A stretch of 64,000 bases of DNA from CAIODY01 sp046051225. Its GTDB lineage: Bacteria; Bacteroidota; Bacteroidia; Chitinophagales; CAIODY01. This document shows positions 33,443-43,229 of the stretch, piece by piece. How positions within the stretch are numbered: position 1 is the first letter of the stretch; each line of letters begins with the position of its first letter. The DNA lies in contig JBJOOR010000011.1 in the NCBI GenBank assembly GCA_046051225.1, positions 67,876 through 131,875 on the forward strand. Reading direction: 5' to 3'. A program made the position numbers and the translations under genes. The notes under the pieces are model-generated. The model worked only from the letters and a program-made list of their open reading frames with translations, had not been told where the DNA came from and made no database searches.

Positions 33443-35761
33443 ATGAAATTCATATCTACTATTTTTCTTTCTATTCTTTTTGTTTGCCACATTTTTACAG
33501 CCAATGCACAAAGTAAATCAACCGATATAAAAGGGTTTGTGTATGATAAAGGTACCGGCGAACCCATGATATTTACAAACGTTGTTTTAGCTGGAACACA
33601 GCAAGGCAGCCAAACTGATATTAATGGCTATTTTTATATTCGTAAAGTTGCCTTTGGTAAATATACTTTAATGATTACCGCAGTAGGCTACGATTCAAGC
33701 ATTACGCCCATCACTATTGCAAGCGATGATATTGTTAACCAAAGAATTTATTTACAAAAGCGTTCTCGACAATTAAAACAAATAAAAATATCGGGCCGAA
33801 AAACCGACAATTTAACCCAAGTACAAATTGGGCAAATAACAGTTACACCCAATCAAATCAACCAATTGCCAAGCGTAGGCGGCGAACCCGATTTAGCTCA
33901 ATATTTACAAATCATTCCAGGTGTGGTAAGTTCGGGCGATCAAGGCGGACAGCTTTATATTCGTGGTGGTTCGCCAGTTCAAAACAGAATTATGTTGGAT
34001 GGAATGACCATTTATAACCCATTTCACTCCTTAGGTTTATTTTCTGTTTTCGAAACCGATATTATGAAAAATGCAGAAGTTAAAACGGCTGGTTTTAATG
34101 CTGATTATGGTGGCGCTACATCGGCTATTATTGATGTAAGCACACGTGATGGTAATAGAAAACGTTTGTCAGGAAAAATATCTGCCAATACATTTGCCAG
34201 CAAAGTAATATTAGAAGGACCGTTAAAAAAATTAGATGAAAAAGAGGGCGGCAGTTCATCGTTTATCATCACAGCTAAATCTAGTTATTTAGATAAATCA
34301 TCGCCTATTTTTTACCCTTATGCTGATAGCGTTAATAAAAAATTGCCTTACAAATTTACCGATATATATGGTAAACTTACATTCACTAGCAATTCGGGTA
34401 GTAAGCTAAATTTGTTTGGATTTAATTTTACCGATGCTGCTAATTTTGGAAAAGTGGCCAATTTTGGTTGGAATGCAACAGGTGGTGGTTTAAATTTTAT
34501 TGTGGCGCCGCCCAATTCAAGCACATTAATAAGTGGTATTGTAGCTGGTTCAAATTATTCGCTTAATCTATCTGAAGCTGATGGATTGCCTCGTTCAAGC
34601 ACTATTAAAGGCTTTAATTCAAGTATCGATTTGGGTTATGTATTTGAAAACAATAGCAATCTTAATATCGGTATCGAAATAAATTCATTTAGCACTACTT
34701 ATACATTTTATAATATTTTAAAATTAAAAGTAGGCGATGGCGAAGATCAAAACACATCTGAATTTGCTACTTATTTTAAATATAAAATAGTAAAAAATAA
34801 ATGGGTTATTGAACCTGGCTTACGACTACCCTATTACTCTACACTTAATGCTGGTTCAATCGAACCACGATTTGGTGTAAAATATAATGCTACCAATTAT
34901 TTTAGACTAAAAGCTGCGGCCGGCAGATATTCGCAAAATTTAATTAGTACCAAAAGCGATAAAGATATTGTAAATCTTTTCACAGGATTTTTATCAGGGC
35001 CACAAGAAAATTTAAAAAATACTGAAGGCGATAATATCAATAATCCATTGCAAAGAGCATGGCATGCCGTATTAGGTTTTGAAAGCGATATTAATAAAAA
35101 TTTAGAGTTTAGCGCCGAAACTTATTTTAAAGATTATACCCAACTTATTAATATAAGCCGTGATAAATTAAAAGTGCAAGACCCTAATTATATTGTTGAA
35201 ACAGGCAATGCTTATGGTATTGATTTTTTAGCAAAATATGAATACAAAAGATTTTATTTATGGCTAGCCTATTCATTGGCTTATACCAATAGATACGATG
35301 GAACAAAAAATGCAGACGGTAGTAAATACTATTATTCGCCATCATTTGATAGAAGAAATAATATCAACACACTTTTATCCTACACATTTGGCAAAAACCT
35401 GAATTGGGAATTTGGTACTAGATACAATTTTGGAAGTGGTTTTCCATTTACTTTAACGCAAGGCTTTTACGAACAACAATATTTTTTAGAAGGCTTAACG
35501 AGCAATTATGTTTCGGGGCAAGGGCAGCTGGGCGTATTGTATGATAAAAAATTAAATGGTGGCAGATTGCCTAATTATCATAGAGTGGATGTATCGTTGA
35601 AACGCAAATTTTTTGTAGGTAAAAATGGTGTGTTAGAAATGAATGCAAGCATTAGCAATACACTTAATCGCCCCAATATGTTTTATTATGATAGAATAAA
35701 TCAACGCCGCATTAATCAATTACCTATACTGCCAGCAGTAGGCTTTAATTATACTTTTTAA
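33443..35761 (+). CDS. TonB-dependent outer-membrane receptor with carboxypeptidase-regulatory-like domain
   Basis: A 772-residue protein with a signal peptide (~1-23, ending ANAQ), a CarboxypepD_reg-like beta sandwich (~28-110: KGFVYDKGTGEPMIFTNVVL, GKYTLMITAVGYD), a plug domain (~125-235: IRGGSPVQNRIMLDGMTIY) and an outer-membrane beta-barrel ending in aromatic residues (GFNYTF). It should import a ligand using TonB energy. No SusD partner gene is next to it, so it is not a standard polysaccharide-utilisation pair; the ligand is unknown. Confidence 0.9.
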   Translation: MKFISTIFLSILFVCHIFTANAQSKSTDIKGFVYDKGTGEPMIFTNVVLAGTQQGSQTDINGYFYIRKVAFGKYTLMITAVGYDSSITPITIASDDIVNQRIYLQKRSRQLKQIKISGRKTDNLTQVQIGQITVTPNQINQLPSVGGEPDLAQYLQIIPGVVSSGDQGGQLYIRGGSPVQNRIMLDGMTIYNPFHSLGLFSVFETDIMKNAEVKTAGFNADYGGATSAIIDVSTRDGNRKRLSGKISANTFASKVILEGPLKKLDEKEGGSSSFIITAKSSYLDKSSPIFYPYADSVNKKLPYKFTDIYGKLTFTSNSGSKLNLFGFNFTDAANFGKVANFGWNATGGGLNFIVAPPNSSTLISGIVAGSNYSLNLSEADGLPRSSTIKGFNSSIDLGYVFENNSNLNIGIEINSFSTTYTFYNILKLKVGDGEDQNTSEFATYFKYKIVKNKWVIEPGLRLPYYSTLNAGSIEPRFGVKYNATNYFRLKAAAGRYSQNLISTKSDKDIVNLFTGFLSGPQENLKNTEGDNINNPLQRAWHAVLGFESDINKNLEFSAETYFKDYTQLINISRDKLKVQDPNYIVETGNAYGIDFLAKYEYKRFYLWLAYSLAYTNRYDGTKNADGSKYYYSPSFDRRNNINTLLSYTFGKNLNWEFGTRYNFGSGFPFTLTQGFYEQQYFLEGLTSNYVSGQGQLGVLYDKKLNGGRLPNYHRVDVSLKRKFFVGKNGVLEMNASISNTLNRPNMFYYDRINQRRINQLPILPAVGFNYTF

Positions 35762-35767
35762 TCATTG

Positions 35768-36586
35768 ATGAGTAAGGTTTTTTTTTACAATAAAGTAATA
35801 GTAATTACGGGCGCTTCATCGGGCATAGGCTTGGCTACTGCTATTGCAGCTTTGCAGCACAATGCAAAAGTGGTATTAGCAGCTCGAAAAACTACAGCAT
35901 TAAAATCTATTTTAGTACAACATAATTTTGATGAAAATAACTTTTTAATTATCCCTACCGATGTATCTATAGAAACCGATTGTCAAAATTTAATACAACA
36001 AACTATTCAAAAATTTAATGGCATTGATATTTTAATCAATAATGCAGGCATATCTATGAGGGCTGCTTTTAGCGATGTAGATATTAAGGTAATACAGCAA
36101 TTGATGGATATTAATTTTTGGGGCACATTGTATTGTTGCAAATATGCATTGCCTTATTTAATAAAAGCCAAAGGCAATATTGCAGGCATATCATCTGTGG
36201 CTGGGTTTAAAGGCTTACCAGCCCGAACGGGCTATTCGGCATCAAAATTTGCTATGAATGGTTTTTTAGAATCATTAAGATTAGAATTAGTAAATAAAAA
36301 TGTAGCCGTAAGTATTATTTGCCCTGGCTATACCAATTCTAATATTCGAAATACGGCATTAAATCAAAATGGAAATGAACAAGGCGAATCGCCATTGGAT
36401 GAAAAAAAATTGATGAGCGCCGAACAAGTAGCTGCCGAAATATTAAATGCAATTGAAAACCGTAAAAACTTTACCGTGCTTACCCTTTTAGGCAAAGCAA
36501 CATTTTGGTTGAATAAATTTTTTCCTACATTTATTGATAAGCAAACGCTTAAATTAATCAGCAAAGAAACAGGTTCGCCTATATAA
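35768..36586 (+). CDS. Short-chain dehydrogenase/reductase (SDR)
   Basis: The 272-residue enzyme has the NAD(P)-binding motif VITGASSGIG, the NNAG motif (ILINNAGIS) and the catalytic Tyr-Lys in GYSASKFAM with an upstream Ser (ISSVAG). It is a classical SDR, substrate unknown. The ATG at 35768 is preferred to the TTG at 35765. It starts 6 bases after the TonB receptor gene stop, suggesting one transcript. Confidence 0.92.
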   Translation: MSKVFFYNKVIVITGASSGIGLATAIAALQHNAKVVLAARKTTALKSILVQHNFDENNFLIIPTDVSIETDCQNLIQQTIQKFNGIDILINNAGISMRAAFSDVDIKVIQQLMDINFWGTLYCCKYALPYLIKAKGNIAGISSVAGFKGLPARTGYSASKFAMNGFLESLRLELVNKNVAVSIICPGYTNSNIRNTALNQNGNEQGESPLDEKKLMSAEQVAAEILNAIENRKNFTVLTLLGKATFWLNKFFPTFIDKQTLKLISKETGSPI

Positions 36587-36617
36587 AACTTAATGTTTTT
36601 TGTTTTGTTTTGCAGCA

Positions 36618-37397
36618 ATGAAATATGTTTTCGTTTTATGGCTTTTGCTCTTAACTGTTGGTGTAAATAAAATTTATTGCCAAGATAATTATGAGATTCA
36701 AGTGTATGGTTCTGCTACTCAAAATGCTGGCAGCACTATGTTTGAATTACATAGCAACTATACAATTGCAGGACAAAAGAATACAATAGATGGTGTTTTG
36801 CCCAGCCATCATGCTTTGCATGAAACACTTGAAATTACAACTGGAATTAGCAAAAATTTTGAACTTGGATTTTATCTCTTTACCAATTACAATTCGCAAA
36901 ATAATTTTCAAATTGTTGGCACACATATTCGCCCAAGAATTTCGGCACCGTTAAGTTGGCATTTGCCCGTTGGCTTAAGTTTATCGGCCGAATTAGGTAC
37001 TCAAAAAGCAGCTTATGCAAATGATATAAGAAATTTAGAATTACGCCCAATCATTGATAAACAATGGGCAAAATGGTATATTTCATTCAACCCTACATTT
37101 GGCATTTCACTTAAAAACACCACTACCAATAATAGCATCCCTGTATTTGAACCCAATTTAAAAATTGCTTACAAATTTCGCCCAGCTTATAATTTAGGCA
37201 TAGAATATTTTAGCAGTTTAGGTGCTATTAATCAATTTGAAATGCTACATCAGCAGCAGCATGCACTGTTTGCAGTGTTTGATTTATTAAAAAGTAAAAA
37301 TTGGGAATTGAATTTTGGAACAGGATATGACTTTGCAAATGTTGCTGATAAATGGGTTATTAAAATGTATTGTGGCAGAAGGATAAATTGGCGATAA
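36618..37397 (+). CDS. Secreted or outer-membrane protein of unknown function
   Basis: The 259-residue protein has a signal peptide (~1-22, ending NKIYCQ). The body has alternating aromatic/polar strands (for example GFYLFTNYNSQNNFQ and WYISFNPTFGISL) and ends in a basic residue, resembling a small beta-barrel. I do not recognise a family. It is 31 bases after the SDR gene on the same strand. Confidence 0.65.
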   Translation: MKYVFVLWLLLLTVGVNKIYCQDNYEIQVYGSATQNAGSTMFELHSNYTIAGQKNTIDGVLPSHHALHETLEITTGISKNFELGFYLFTNYNSQNNFQIVGTHIRPRISAPLSWHLPVGLSLSAELGTQKAAYANDIRNLELRPIIDKQWAKWYISFNPTFGISLKNTTTNNSIPVFEPNLKIAYKFRPAYNLGIEYFSSLGAINQFEMLHQQQHALFAVFDLLKSKNWELNFGTGYDFANVADKWVIKMYCGRRINWR

Positions 37398-37516
37398 GAT
37401 TTGTTTCAGAATGATTTTTCACTTTCAATAGATTGCCTAACCTTTCCATTTGAACTCTATTATTTAAGCAAGCTTCCCATCAATATTTGTTGTTAAAGAA
37501 CTTGCAAAACATAAAC

Positions 37517-37550
37517 AAAAAAAATCCCAAGTTATTTTGGAATTTTTTTT
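37517..37550. terminator. Hairpin between convergent genes
   Basis: AAATCCCAA and TTGGAATTT pair with one mismatch around GTTATT, in an A8/T8 frame. It can end the kelch gene (minus) and the preceding plus-strand genes. Confidence 0.75.
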
Positions 37551-37584
37551 AATTTCAAAGTGGAGTATTGAGTGCTCTGATTTT

Positions 37585-39717
37585 CTATCTCATTAAAGTA
37601 ACATTACCTTTCAATTGTATGCTTTCATAAATACCATAAATGTTTTTTTTATCGGCAACTAACAAGTAACAAAATGTTGAGACGGGTTGCGGAACACCAT
37701 AATATTCTCCATTCCATCCTTGAGTAGGATTGTTGAATACCAATTGTCCCCATCTGTTATAGATTTTGAATTCTTTCACTATCACATCCCCATTAATCAA
37801 TGGCTGAAATAAGTCATCGTTCCCATCATTATTTGGGGTGAATGCATTTGGTAAAGTAATATTGTTTTCTTTTACAACGTTTATACATTGAGTTATAGAG
37901 TCGTTACAACCCGAATTACTGTATGCAATTAAGGTAACACAGTGTTCGCCAATACCACCTAAGTTAAGCGAAATACTGTTTCCTGTACCAACCAATTGAT
38001 GATTATAATACCATGCTATGGTATTGGCATATAGCGATTCGTTGGTTAAAATAACTGCTGGATTGGAGCTTGGAACTACAGTGGCACTGGAGCTGAAAGC
38101 AGCAATTGACTGAGGTACATAATTTATAGTGAAAGAAACAGTTTGCGTATCTTTACCAGCACAACCACCCGTTAGTGTAATATAGTAAGTGGTGGATTGA
38201 GTAGGATGAAAAATAATAGCCGAAGAATCTGTTGAATAATGTGCGGTGGAAGCAGGCGTAAAACTAATTACATGGGCACCATTTAACTGAACAACCGTAT
38301 CGGCATCTTTACACCAAAATAAGGTATTAGGCAAATTTATGGTGGCATTTCCAAATGCCGATAACGGAACATGAATACAAGCAGTATCTGGTGAGTATTT
38401 CCATAAATCATTGGATAAGTTTAATCCTCCATTTATAGCATCAATATAAAATCCACCAAATATCCAAACATTGGCGCTATTGTCTAACCACATGCTTGGC
38501 CCTATTTTGCCTGGGATGATATTGTTTGAATTAGCAACACCCATTGTACCATAATTGCCAATAGTAACTGTACCACCTTGTGCGCCAGATGTTAATGACC
38601 ATTTGTTGTGTGTTGCATCGTAAAACCATAGAGAATTAAAAATAGTATCAACTAGGTTATTGCAACCACCAAATTCCCAAAAGAAGTTACCGCAACCGAA
38701 AGTTTGTACTGTTCTGTTTTCTATCATTGCTTTTGGATAATCTGAATTATTGCAATACCCTGTTACCTTACCAGTATCACCAACATATTGATCACCGCCT
38801 ATCCATGTCCACATATTCGTTGTTGGATTGTATCGCCAGGTATCATTGGTTGTCCCATCACCTGAAAAGATATAAAAATCACCGCTTTGGTCAACCCATT
38901 TAGTATAACTCCATCTTGCTGGAGGTTGATTGCTTACTGATGGGACATTTAAAGTACCATAATTACCAGCAGAACCAGAAATGCTTGAACCACTCATCCA
39001 AGTCCACTGGTTGTTGCCAATATCATATTTCCACAACGTATTTTCAACCCCTAAGACACTACCACCACCAAACATCCACAAATTATTATTAAGGTCAACA
39101 TAGCTTGATTTTGTTTCTTGAAGTCCTGGTGGTTGATTTGATGAGGATGCAATACCTTGTGTGCCATAATTTCCAACACCATTGGCTGCTCCACTTCCAT
39201 TCATCCAAGTCCATTGATTGCTTGCAATATTATACCGCCATAAATCATTTAAACTCCCATTTGTTCCTGTCGCATCATAACCACTTCCTCCAAACAACCA
39301 TAAATCACCATTATGGTCTGTCCAACAATTCGCCCCCCAACCTGTGCCACCAGGCCAAGTAGTGGAACTTGGAACACCCATTGTGCCATATACAGCATTC
39401 GGACTTGCTATACCTTGAGGTCCGCCAATCCATGTCCATTGATTAGTGCTGACATTAAATTTCCATAAATCATTTCCTGCGCCCCCCATTACACCACCAA
39501 ATATCCAAAAATCACCTTGTAAATCTGTCCAATAAGCAGCTTGATAACGCCCTGGTGGGTCGTTTGTTGGACTTGGAACACCCATTGTACCATAATTTCC
39601 TGTTGCTCCTAGTGAAGTATTACTTCCATGCATCCATGTCCACATACCACTTTGGGCAAAGGTTACCAAACTTAAGCCGAGCAAAAGAATGGTGCAAATA
39701 AGTTTTAAGTTTTTCAT
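37585..39717 (-). CDS. Secreted kelch-type propeller protein with T9SS type B (CHU_C) domain
   Basis: This 710-residue protein has a signal peptide (~1-21), about six kelch-like blades (~25-415; recurring WTW, NYGTMGVP and WIFGG), a PKD-like segment (~425-600) and a C-terminal gliding-motility-associated domain (PNAFTPNNDGNDDLF, IYNRWGQLVF, GWNGEYYG), the type B T9SS signal. It is expected on the cell surface or outside the cell. Closely repeated blades give repeated DNA such as the ACCCATTGTACCATAATT stretches. It starts 17 bases downstream of the WG-repeat gene, so both are likely co-transcribed. Confidence 0.88.
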   Translation of the reverse strand: MKNLKLICTILLLGLSLVTFAQSGMWTWMHGSNTSLGATGNYGTMGVPSPTNDPPGRYQAAYWTDLQGDFWIFGGVMGGAGNDLWKFNVSTNQWTWIGGPQGIASPNAVYGTMGVPSSTTWPGGTGWGANCWTDHNGDLWLFGGSGYDATGTNGSLNDLWRYNIASNQWTWMNGSGAANGVGNYGTQGIASSSNQPPGLQETKSSYVDLNNNLWMFGGGSVLGVENTLWKYDIGNNQWTWMSGSSISGSAGNYGTLNVPSVSNQPPARWSYTKWVDQSGDFYIFSGDGTTNDTWRYNPTTNMWTWIGGDQYVGDTGKVTGYCNNSDYPKAMIENRTVQTFGCGNFFWEFGGCNNLVDTIFNSLWFYDATHNKWSLTSGAQGGTVTIGNYGTMGVANSNNIIPGKIGPSMWLDNSANVWIFGGFYIDAINGGLNLSNDLWKYSPDTACIHVPLSAFGNATINLPNTLFWCKDADTVVQLNGAHVISFTPASTAHYSTDSSAIIFHPTQSTTYYITLTGGCAGKDTQTVSFTINYVPQSIAAFSSSATVVPSSNPAVILTNESLYANTIAWYYNHQLVGTGNSISLNLGGIGEHCVTLIAYSNSGCNDSITQCINVVKENNITLPNAFTPNNDGNDDLFQPLINGDVIVKEFKIYNRWGQLVFNNPTQGWNGEYYGVPQPVSTFCYLLVADKKNIYGIYESIQLKGNVTLMR

Positions 39718-39734
39718 TAGTTTTATAGTATAGG

Positions 39735-40448
39735 TTAGTCTTTATCTTTTTCATTGTGCAGATGCTCTCTTTTTTCTTCATCTTCATGTTTGATTTCTAT
39801 TTCTTTTAATACCTCTCCTTGGATATTGATTTCAAATGTTTCATTTTCAATTTTCACTTGCATTGTTTTAGTAGTTGGATTAAAACATCCAGCTTGACTG
39901 AATTTATAATCAATCACTAACTCACCTTTTGCATTAATAAAACCATACAGATTGTTGCTTTTAACAGAAGCTAAACCACAGCTAAAATAGTTAGCTTGTT
40001 CATAATGACAGGCAACTATCAATTCGCCTTTGTCATTCATAAAACCATATTTGCCATTATGTTTTACTTTCGATAATCCTTCCGTAAATTTATAGGCTTC
40101 TTCATAAATAGGTTGCACAATCCATTGTCCGTTTGTATTAATGAATCCATATTTACCTGCAAATTTTGCAGGGGCAATACCATTGCAAAATGGTTGCACA
40201 TCTTCATAGATTAAGGAAATAATTTCTTTGCCTGTTTCATCAATAAAACCTCGTTTGTTGTTATTCATTACAATCGCAAAACCATTTTCAAATTCGCTGC
40301 CAGCATAATAAATCGGGGGTACTATTTCTTTCCCATCTGTTGATTTATAACCCACTTTACCATTCTGATAGAATCGGATTAATGAATTAGCATTACAAAT
40401 TTGAAAAAACAAAAAAGCAATAATGCTAATAAGAGAAATGGATTTCAT
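39735..40448 (-). CDS. WG-repeat protein
   Basis: The 237-residue protein has a signal peptide (~1-20) and about five WG-type repeats of roughly 30 residues (KVGYKSTDGKEIVPPIYY, KRGFIDETGKEIISLIYED, KYGFINTNGQWIVQPIYEE, KYGFMNDKGELIVACHYE, LYGFINAKGELVIDYKFS), then a highly charged tail. WG repeats form beta-rich structures of unknown, possibly binding, function. It precedes the kelch gene in the same direction. Confidence 0.85.
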   Translation of the reverse strand: MKSISLISIIAFLFFQICNANSLIRFYQNGKVGYKSTDGKEIVPPIYYAGSEFENGFAIVMNNNKRGFIDETGKEIISLIYEDVQPFCNGIAPAKFAGKYGFINTNGQWIVQPIYEEAYKFTEGLSKVKHNGKYGFMNDKGELIVACHYEQANYFSCGLASVKSNNLYGFINAKGELVIDYKFSQAGCFNPTTKTMQVKIENETFEINIQGEVLKEIEIKHEDEEKREHLHNEKDKD

Positions 40449-40489
40449 TGTTTTATTTTAAATTGTTGCTAAAAATAAATAGGTACTTA

Positions 40490-40497
40490 CAAAGATA
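40490..40497 (-). promoter_or_regulatory. -7 element for the WG-repeat/kelch genes
   Basis: On the minus strand this reads TATCTTTG, matching TAnnTTTG, about 41 bases before the start codon at 40448. Confidence 0.45.
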
Positions 40498-40639
40498 TAT
40501 AAATAGAAATTAAAAAAAAATGTAGAGCGATTTCAGAATATTTTTTTCTCAAAACAATTTATTATGCACAATGGATTTGTCGGCGCAGATAATCTACTAA
40601 GGCATTTAATATAGATAGAAAAGAAGAAAATGAATTGAA

Positions 40640-40733
40640 GTCCCATCGGGACGTAATCAACTATATCATCCCTAACGGGATTTGAAAATGCAGCGGTTGT
40701 TTTTTGGTTACCAATATTTCGTCCTTACAGGAC
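40640..40733. repeat. Three related mini-hairpins
   Basis: Hairpins at 40640-40652 (GTCCC/GGGAC), 40668-40681 (ATCCC/GGGAT) and 40721-40733 (GTCCT/AGGAC) each have a 5 bp perfect stem and a 3-4 base loop. The second and third are both followed by TTGAAAA. They look like members or fragments of one dispersed repeat. Confidence 0.6.
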
Positions 40734-40747
40734 TTGAAAAAATAAAC

Positions 40748-40780
40748 AAAAAAGCCCCGAATTACTTCGAGGCTTTTTTT
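40748..40780. terminator. Terminator downstream of glnN
   Basis: AAAAAAGCC, one mismatch and CGAA pair with TTCG, one mismatch and GGCTTTTTTT around TTAC. It lies 36 bases past the glnN stop. Confidence 0.85.
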
Positions 40781-40816
40781 CTAAGGTCTAACATCTAAGT
40801 ACTCAAATCTGTTTGC

Positions 40817-43009
40817 TTATCTCACAAACAACATTTCACGGTATTTAGGTAATGGCCATAATTGGTCATCCACTATTTCTTCTAATTTATCTACTTCATA
40901 ACGGATGGTATCGAAGTAAGGTTTCACTTTATCACAATAAGCAACAGCACGTTTTTTCATGTCAGACATTGCATTTGCTTTTTTGCGTTCGTCATTCATT
41001 TTAGCGCAATCCGTTTTTATTTTGGTGATGCGTTCTGAAATTTCTTTTATCAATTCAGTTTGTGTACCAGCAAATTTACTTAAACCCAAATCCTTTAATC
41101 CTGCTGCGTTTGCAATCAATTTTGATTGATATTCAAATGCAGTTGGTAAAATTTGATTCAATGCTAAATCTTCCATTACTCTTGCTTCAATCTGAACTTT
41201 TTTGAAGTAATCTTCCAACATAATTTCATGTCGTGCATGTAATTCTGTTTCATTAAAAATTCCATTCTCAACAAACAATTTCATGCTCGATTTATTTACA
41301 TAACCATCCAAAGCCAAAGGCGTTGTAGTGATATTATTCAAGCCACGTTTCTTCGCTTCTTTTTTCCAATCATCGCTGTAATTATCACCTTCAAACAAAA
41401 TATTTTTCGATGCAGAAATGTATTTACGCAACACTGTTAAGATAGCACCGTCCTTACGTTCGCCTTTTTCAGCAATAGCTTCTACATCTTTATGAAATTG
41501 CATTAATTGATTCGCAACAATCGTGTTCAATACCGTCATTGCGTTAGAACAATTTGCCGAAGAACCAACTGCACGGAATTCAAATTTATTTCCTGTAAAT
41601 GCAAATGGCGATGTTCTGTTTCTGTCGGTATTATCCATCAATAAATCAGGAATCTTGTTGTGAATATCCATTTTCAACAACACTTTATCAGCATCGTTAG
41701 GTTTGTTTTTATCGCTCACTCTTGTTTCAATTTCTTTCAACACTTCACTCAAATAAGTTCCAGCGAAAACGCTGATAATAGCTGGTGGAGCTTCATTTGC
41801 GCCCAAGCGATGGTCGTTACTTGCTGATGCAATAGATGCTCTTACTAAATCAGCATGGTCGTGCACTGCTTTAATTGTGTTCACAAAAAAAGTAAGAAAC
41901 TGCAAATTAGTTTTTGGCGTTTTTCCTGGACTTAATAAGTTAGAACCTGTGTCAGTTCCCATGCTCCAGTTATTGTGTTTGCCGCTACCATTCACACCTG
42001 CAAATGGTTTTTCGTGTAACAAAACTTTCAATCTGTGTCTTCTTGCAACACGTTCCATAATATCCATCAACAATTGATTATGGTCAACTGCAATATTCAC
42101 TTCTTCAAAAACTGGCGCCACTTCAAACTGTGCTGGGGCAACTTCATTATGACGAGTTTTTAATGGAATACCTAATTTAAAACATTCTTTTTCAAAGTCC
42201 ATCATGTAACCAAATGCACGTTCAGGAATTGTTCCAAAATAATGGTCTTCTAATTGTTGTCCTTTTGCAGGCGCATGACCAAACACAGTTCTGCCAGTCA
42301 TCATCAAATCTGGTCGAGCTAAAAACAATTCTTCATCTATCAAAAAATATTCTTGTTCCCAACCCAATGTGGCGTAAACTTTTTGACAAGCTTTATCAAA
42401 ATAATTCACCACAGGCAATGCTGCCGTTTCTAATAAATGTAATGATTTTAAAAGCGGTGCTTTATAATCCAACGCTTCGCCACTATACGAAACGAAAATA
42501 GTTGGAATGCACAATGTTCTACCATTATTCACTTCCATAATAAATGCAGGTGATGATGGGTCCCAAGCAGTATAACCTCTTGCTTCGAAAGTGCTGCGGA
42601 TGCCGCCATTGGGGAATGAAGACGCATCGGGTTCTTGTTGAATTAATGCATCGCCATCAAATGCTTCGATACCTTTTCCTGTTGATGTTGGTTTGAAAAA
42701 CGCATCATGTTTTTCTGCTGTTGTGCCTGTTAAAGGCTGAAACCAATGTGTGTAGTGTGTTACACCTTTGCTCATTGCCCATGCTTTCATGCCGTTTGAA
42801 ACTGCATCAGCAATGCCACGGTCTAATTTCGAGCCGCTGTTGATAGCATTTTTTACACTCTTAAAAACATCACCTGGCAAATGCTGGCGCATAGCATCTT
42901 CTGTAAAAACATTTTCTCCATAATAATCGGAAACTTTGTTTCCTAAATCAGGATTCACATCAACATGCTGATTGATGTTTTTGATAGCATGAAAACGAAG
43001 ATTTGACAT
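40817..43009 (-). CDS. glnN: Glutamine synthetase type III
   Basis: GSIII makes glutamine from glutamate, ammonia and ATP. The 730 residues match the large GSIII class common in Bacteroidota. Seen are the N-terminal extension (SNLRFHAIKNINQ), KGVTHYTHWFQPLTGTTAEK, the metal-site stretch GWEQEYFLIDEELF, the ATP-site region NGSGKHNNWSMGTDTGSNLL and NRTSPFAFTGNKFEFRA. Its own promoter element is in the 220-base gap shared with the pyrophosphatase gene. A dehydrogenase gene acting on amino acids lies 3.9 kb away. Confidence 0.96.
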   Translation of the reverse strand: MSNLRFHAIKNINQHVDVNPDLGNKVSDYYGENVFTEDAMRQHLPGDVFKSVKNAINSGSKLDRGIADAVSNGMKAWAMSKGVTHYTHWFQPLTGTTAEKHDAFFKPTSTGKGIEAFDGDALIQQEPDASSFPNGGIRSTFEARGYTAWDPSSPAFIMEVNNGRTLCIPTIFVSYSGEALDYKAPLLKSLHLLETAALPVVNYFDKACQKVYATLGWEQEYFLIDEELFLARPDLMMTGRTVFGHAPAKGQQLEDHYFGTIPERAFGYMMDFEKECFKLGIPLKTRHNEVAPAQFEVAPVFEEVNIAVDHNQLLMDIMERVARRHRLKVLLHEKPFAGVNGSGKHNNWSMGTDTGSNLLSPGKTPKTNLQFLTFFVNTIKAVHDHADLVRASIASASNDHRLGANEAPPAIISVFAGTYLSEVLKEIETRVSDKNKPNDADKVLLKMDIHNKIPDLLMDNTDRNRTSPFAFTGNKFEFRAVGSSANCSNAMTVLNTIVANQLMQFHKDVEAIAEKGERKDGAILTVLRKYISASKNILFEGDNYSDDWKKEAKKRGLNNITTTPLALDGYVNKSSMKLFVENGIFNETELHARHEIMLEDYFKKVQIEARVMEDLALNQILPTAFEYQSKLIANAAGLKDLGLSKFAGTQTELIKEISERITKIKTDCAKMNDERKKANAMSDMKKRAVAYCDKVKPYFDTIRYEVDKLEEIVDDQLWPLPKYREMLFVR

Positions 43010-43038
43010 AAAAAGGTATTTTATTTTAATTATGGGTG

Positions 43039-43046
43039 CAAATTTA
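43039..43046 (-). promoter_or_regulatory. -7 element for glnN
   Basis: On the minus strand TAAATTTG, followed by CA, matches TAnnTTTG and lies 29 bases before the ATG. Confidence 0.45.
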
Positions 43047-43180
43047 TAACATTTTTATAATTTTTTACCTTTTTTTAGAAAAAAATACAACAATATCGAG
43101 TTAAATGATTAAATTTAGGGTAGTAGAAATATTTTTAAAGCCAAAAAGCACACATAGTTTATTATTTGCAAATCATTTCT

Positions 43181-43188
43181 TACATTTG
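43181..43188 (+). promoter_or_regulatory. -7 element for the membrane pyrophosphatase gene
   Basis: TACATTTG followed by CC matches TAnnTTTG and lies 41 bases before the ATG. Confidence 0.5.
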
Positions 43189-43229
43189 CCCTCCCAAAAA
43201 ATAAATTAAATAACAATCTAAAAAAAGAA

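Larger units (their letters stand above)
40449..40816. other. Gene-free stretch with promoter, three mini-hairpins and a terminator
   Basis: No gene is visible. Present are the -7 element at 40490 (minus), three short hairpins of related sequence at 40640-40733 and the terminator at 40748-40780. Confidence 0.8.

Noticed and set aside
36213..36226. AGCCCGAACGGGCT inverted repeat resembling the 16 bp palindrome
   Set aside because: It codes for the residues leading into the conserved Tyr-x-x-x-Lys region of the SDR enzyme and has different arms; coincidence is more likely.
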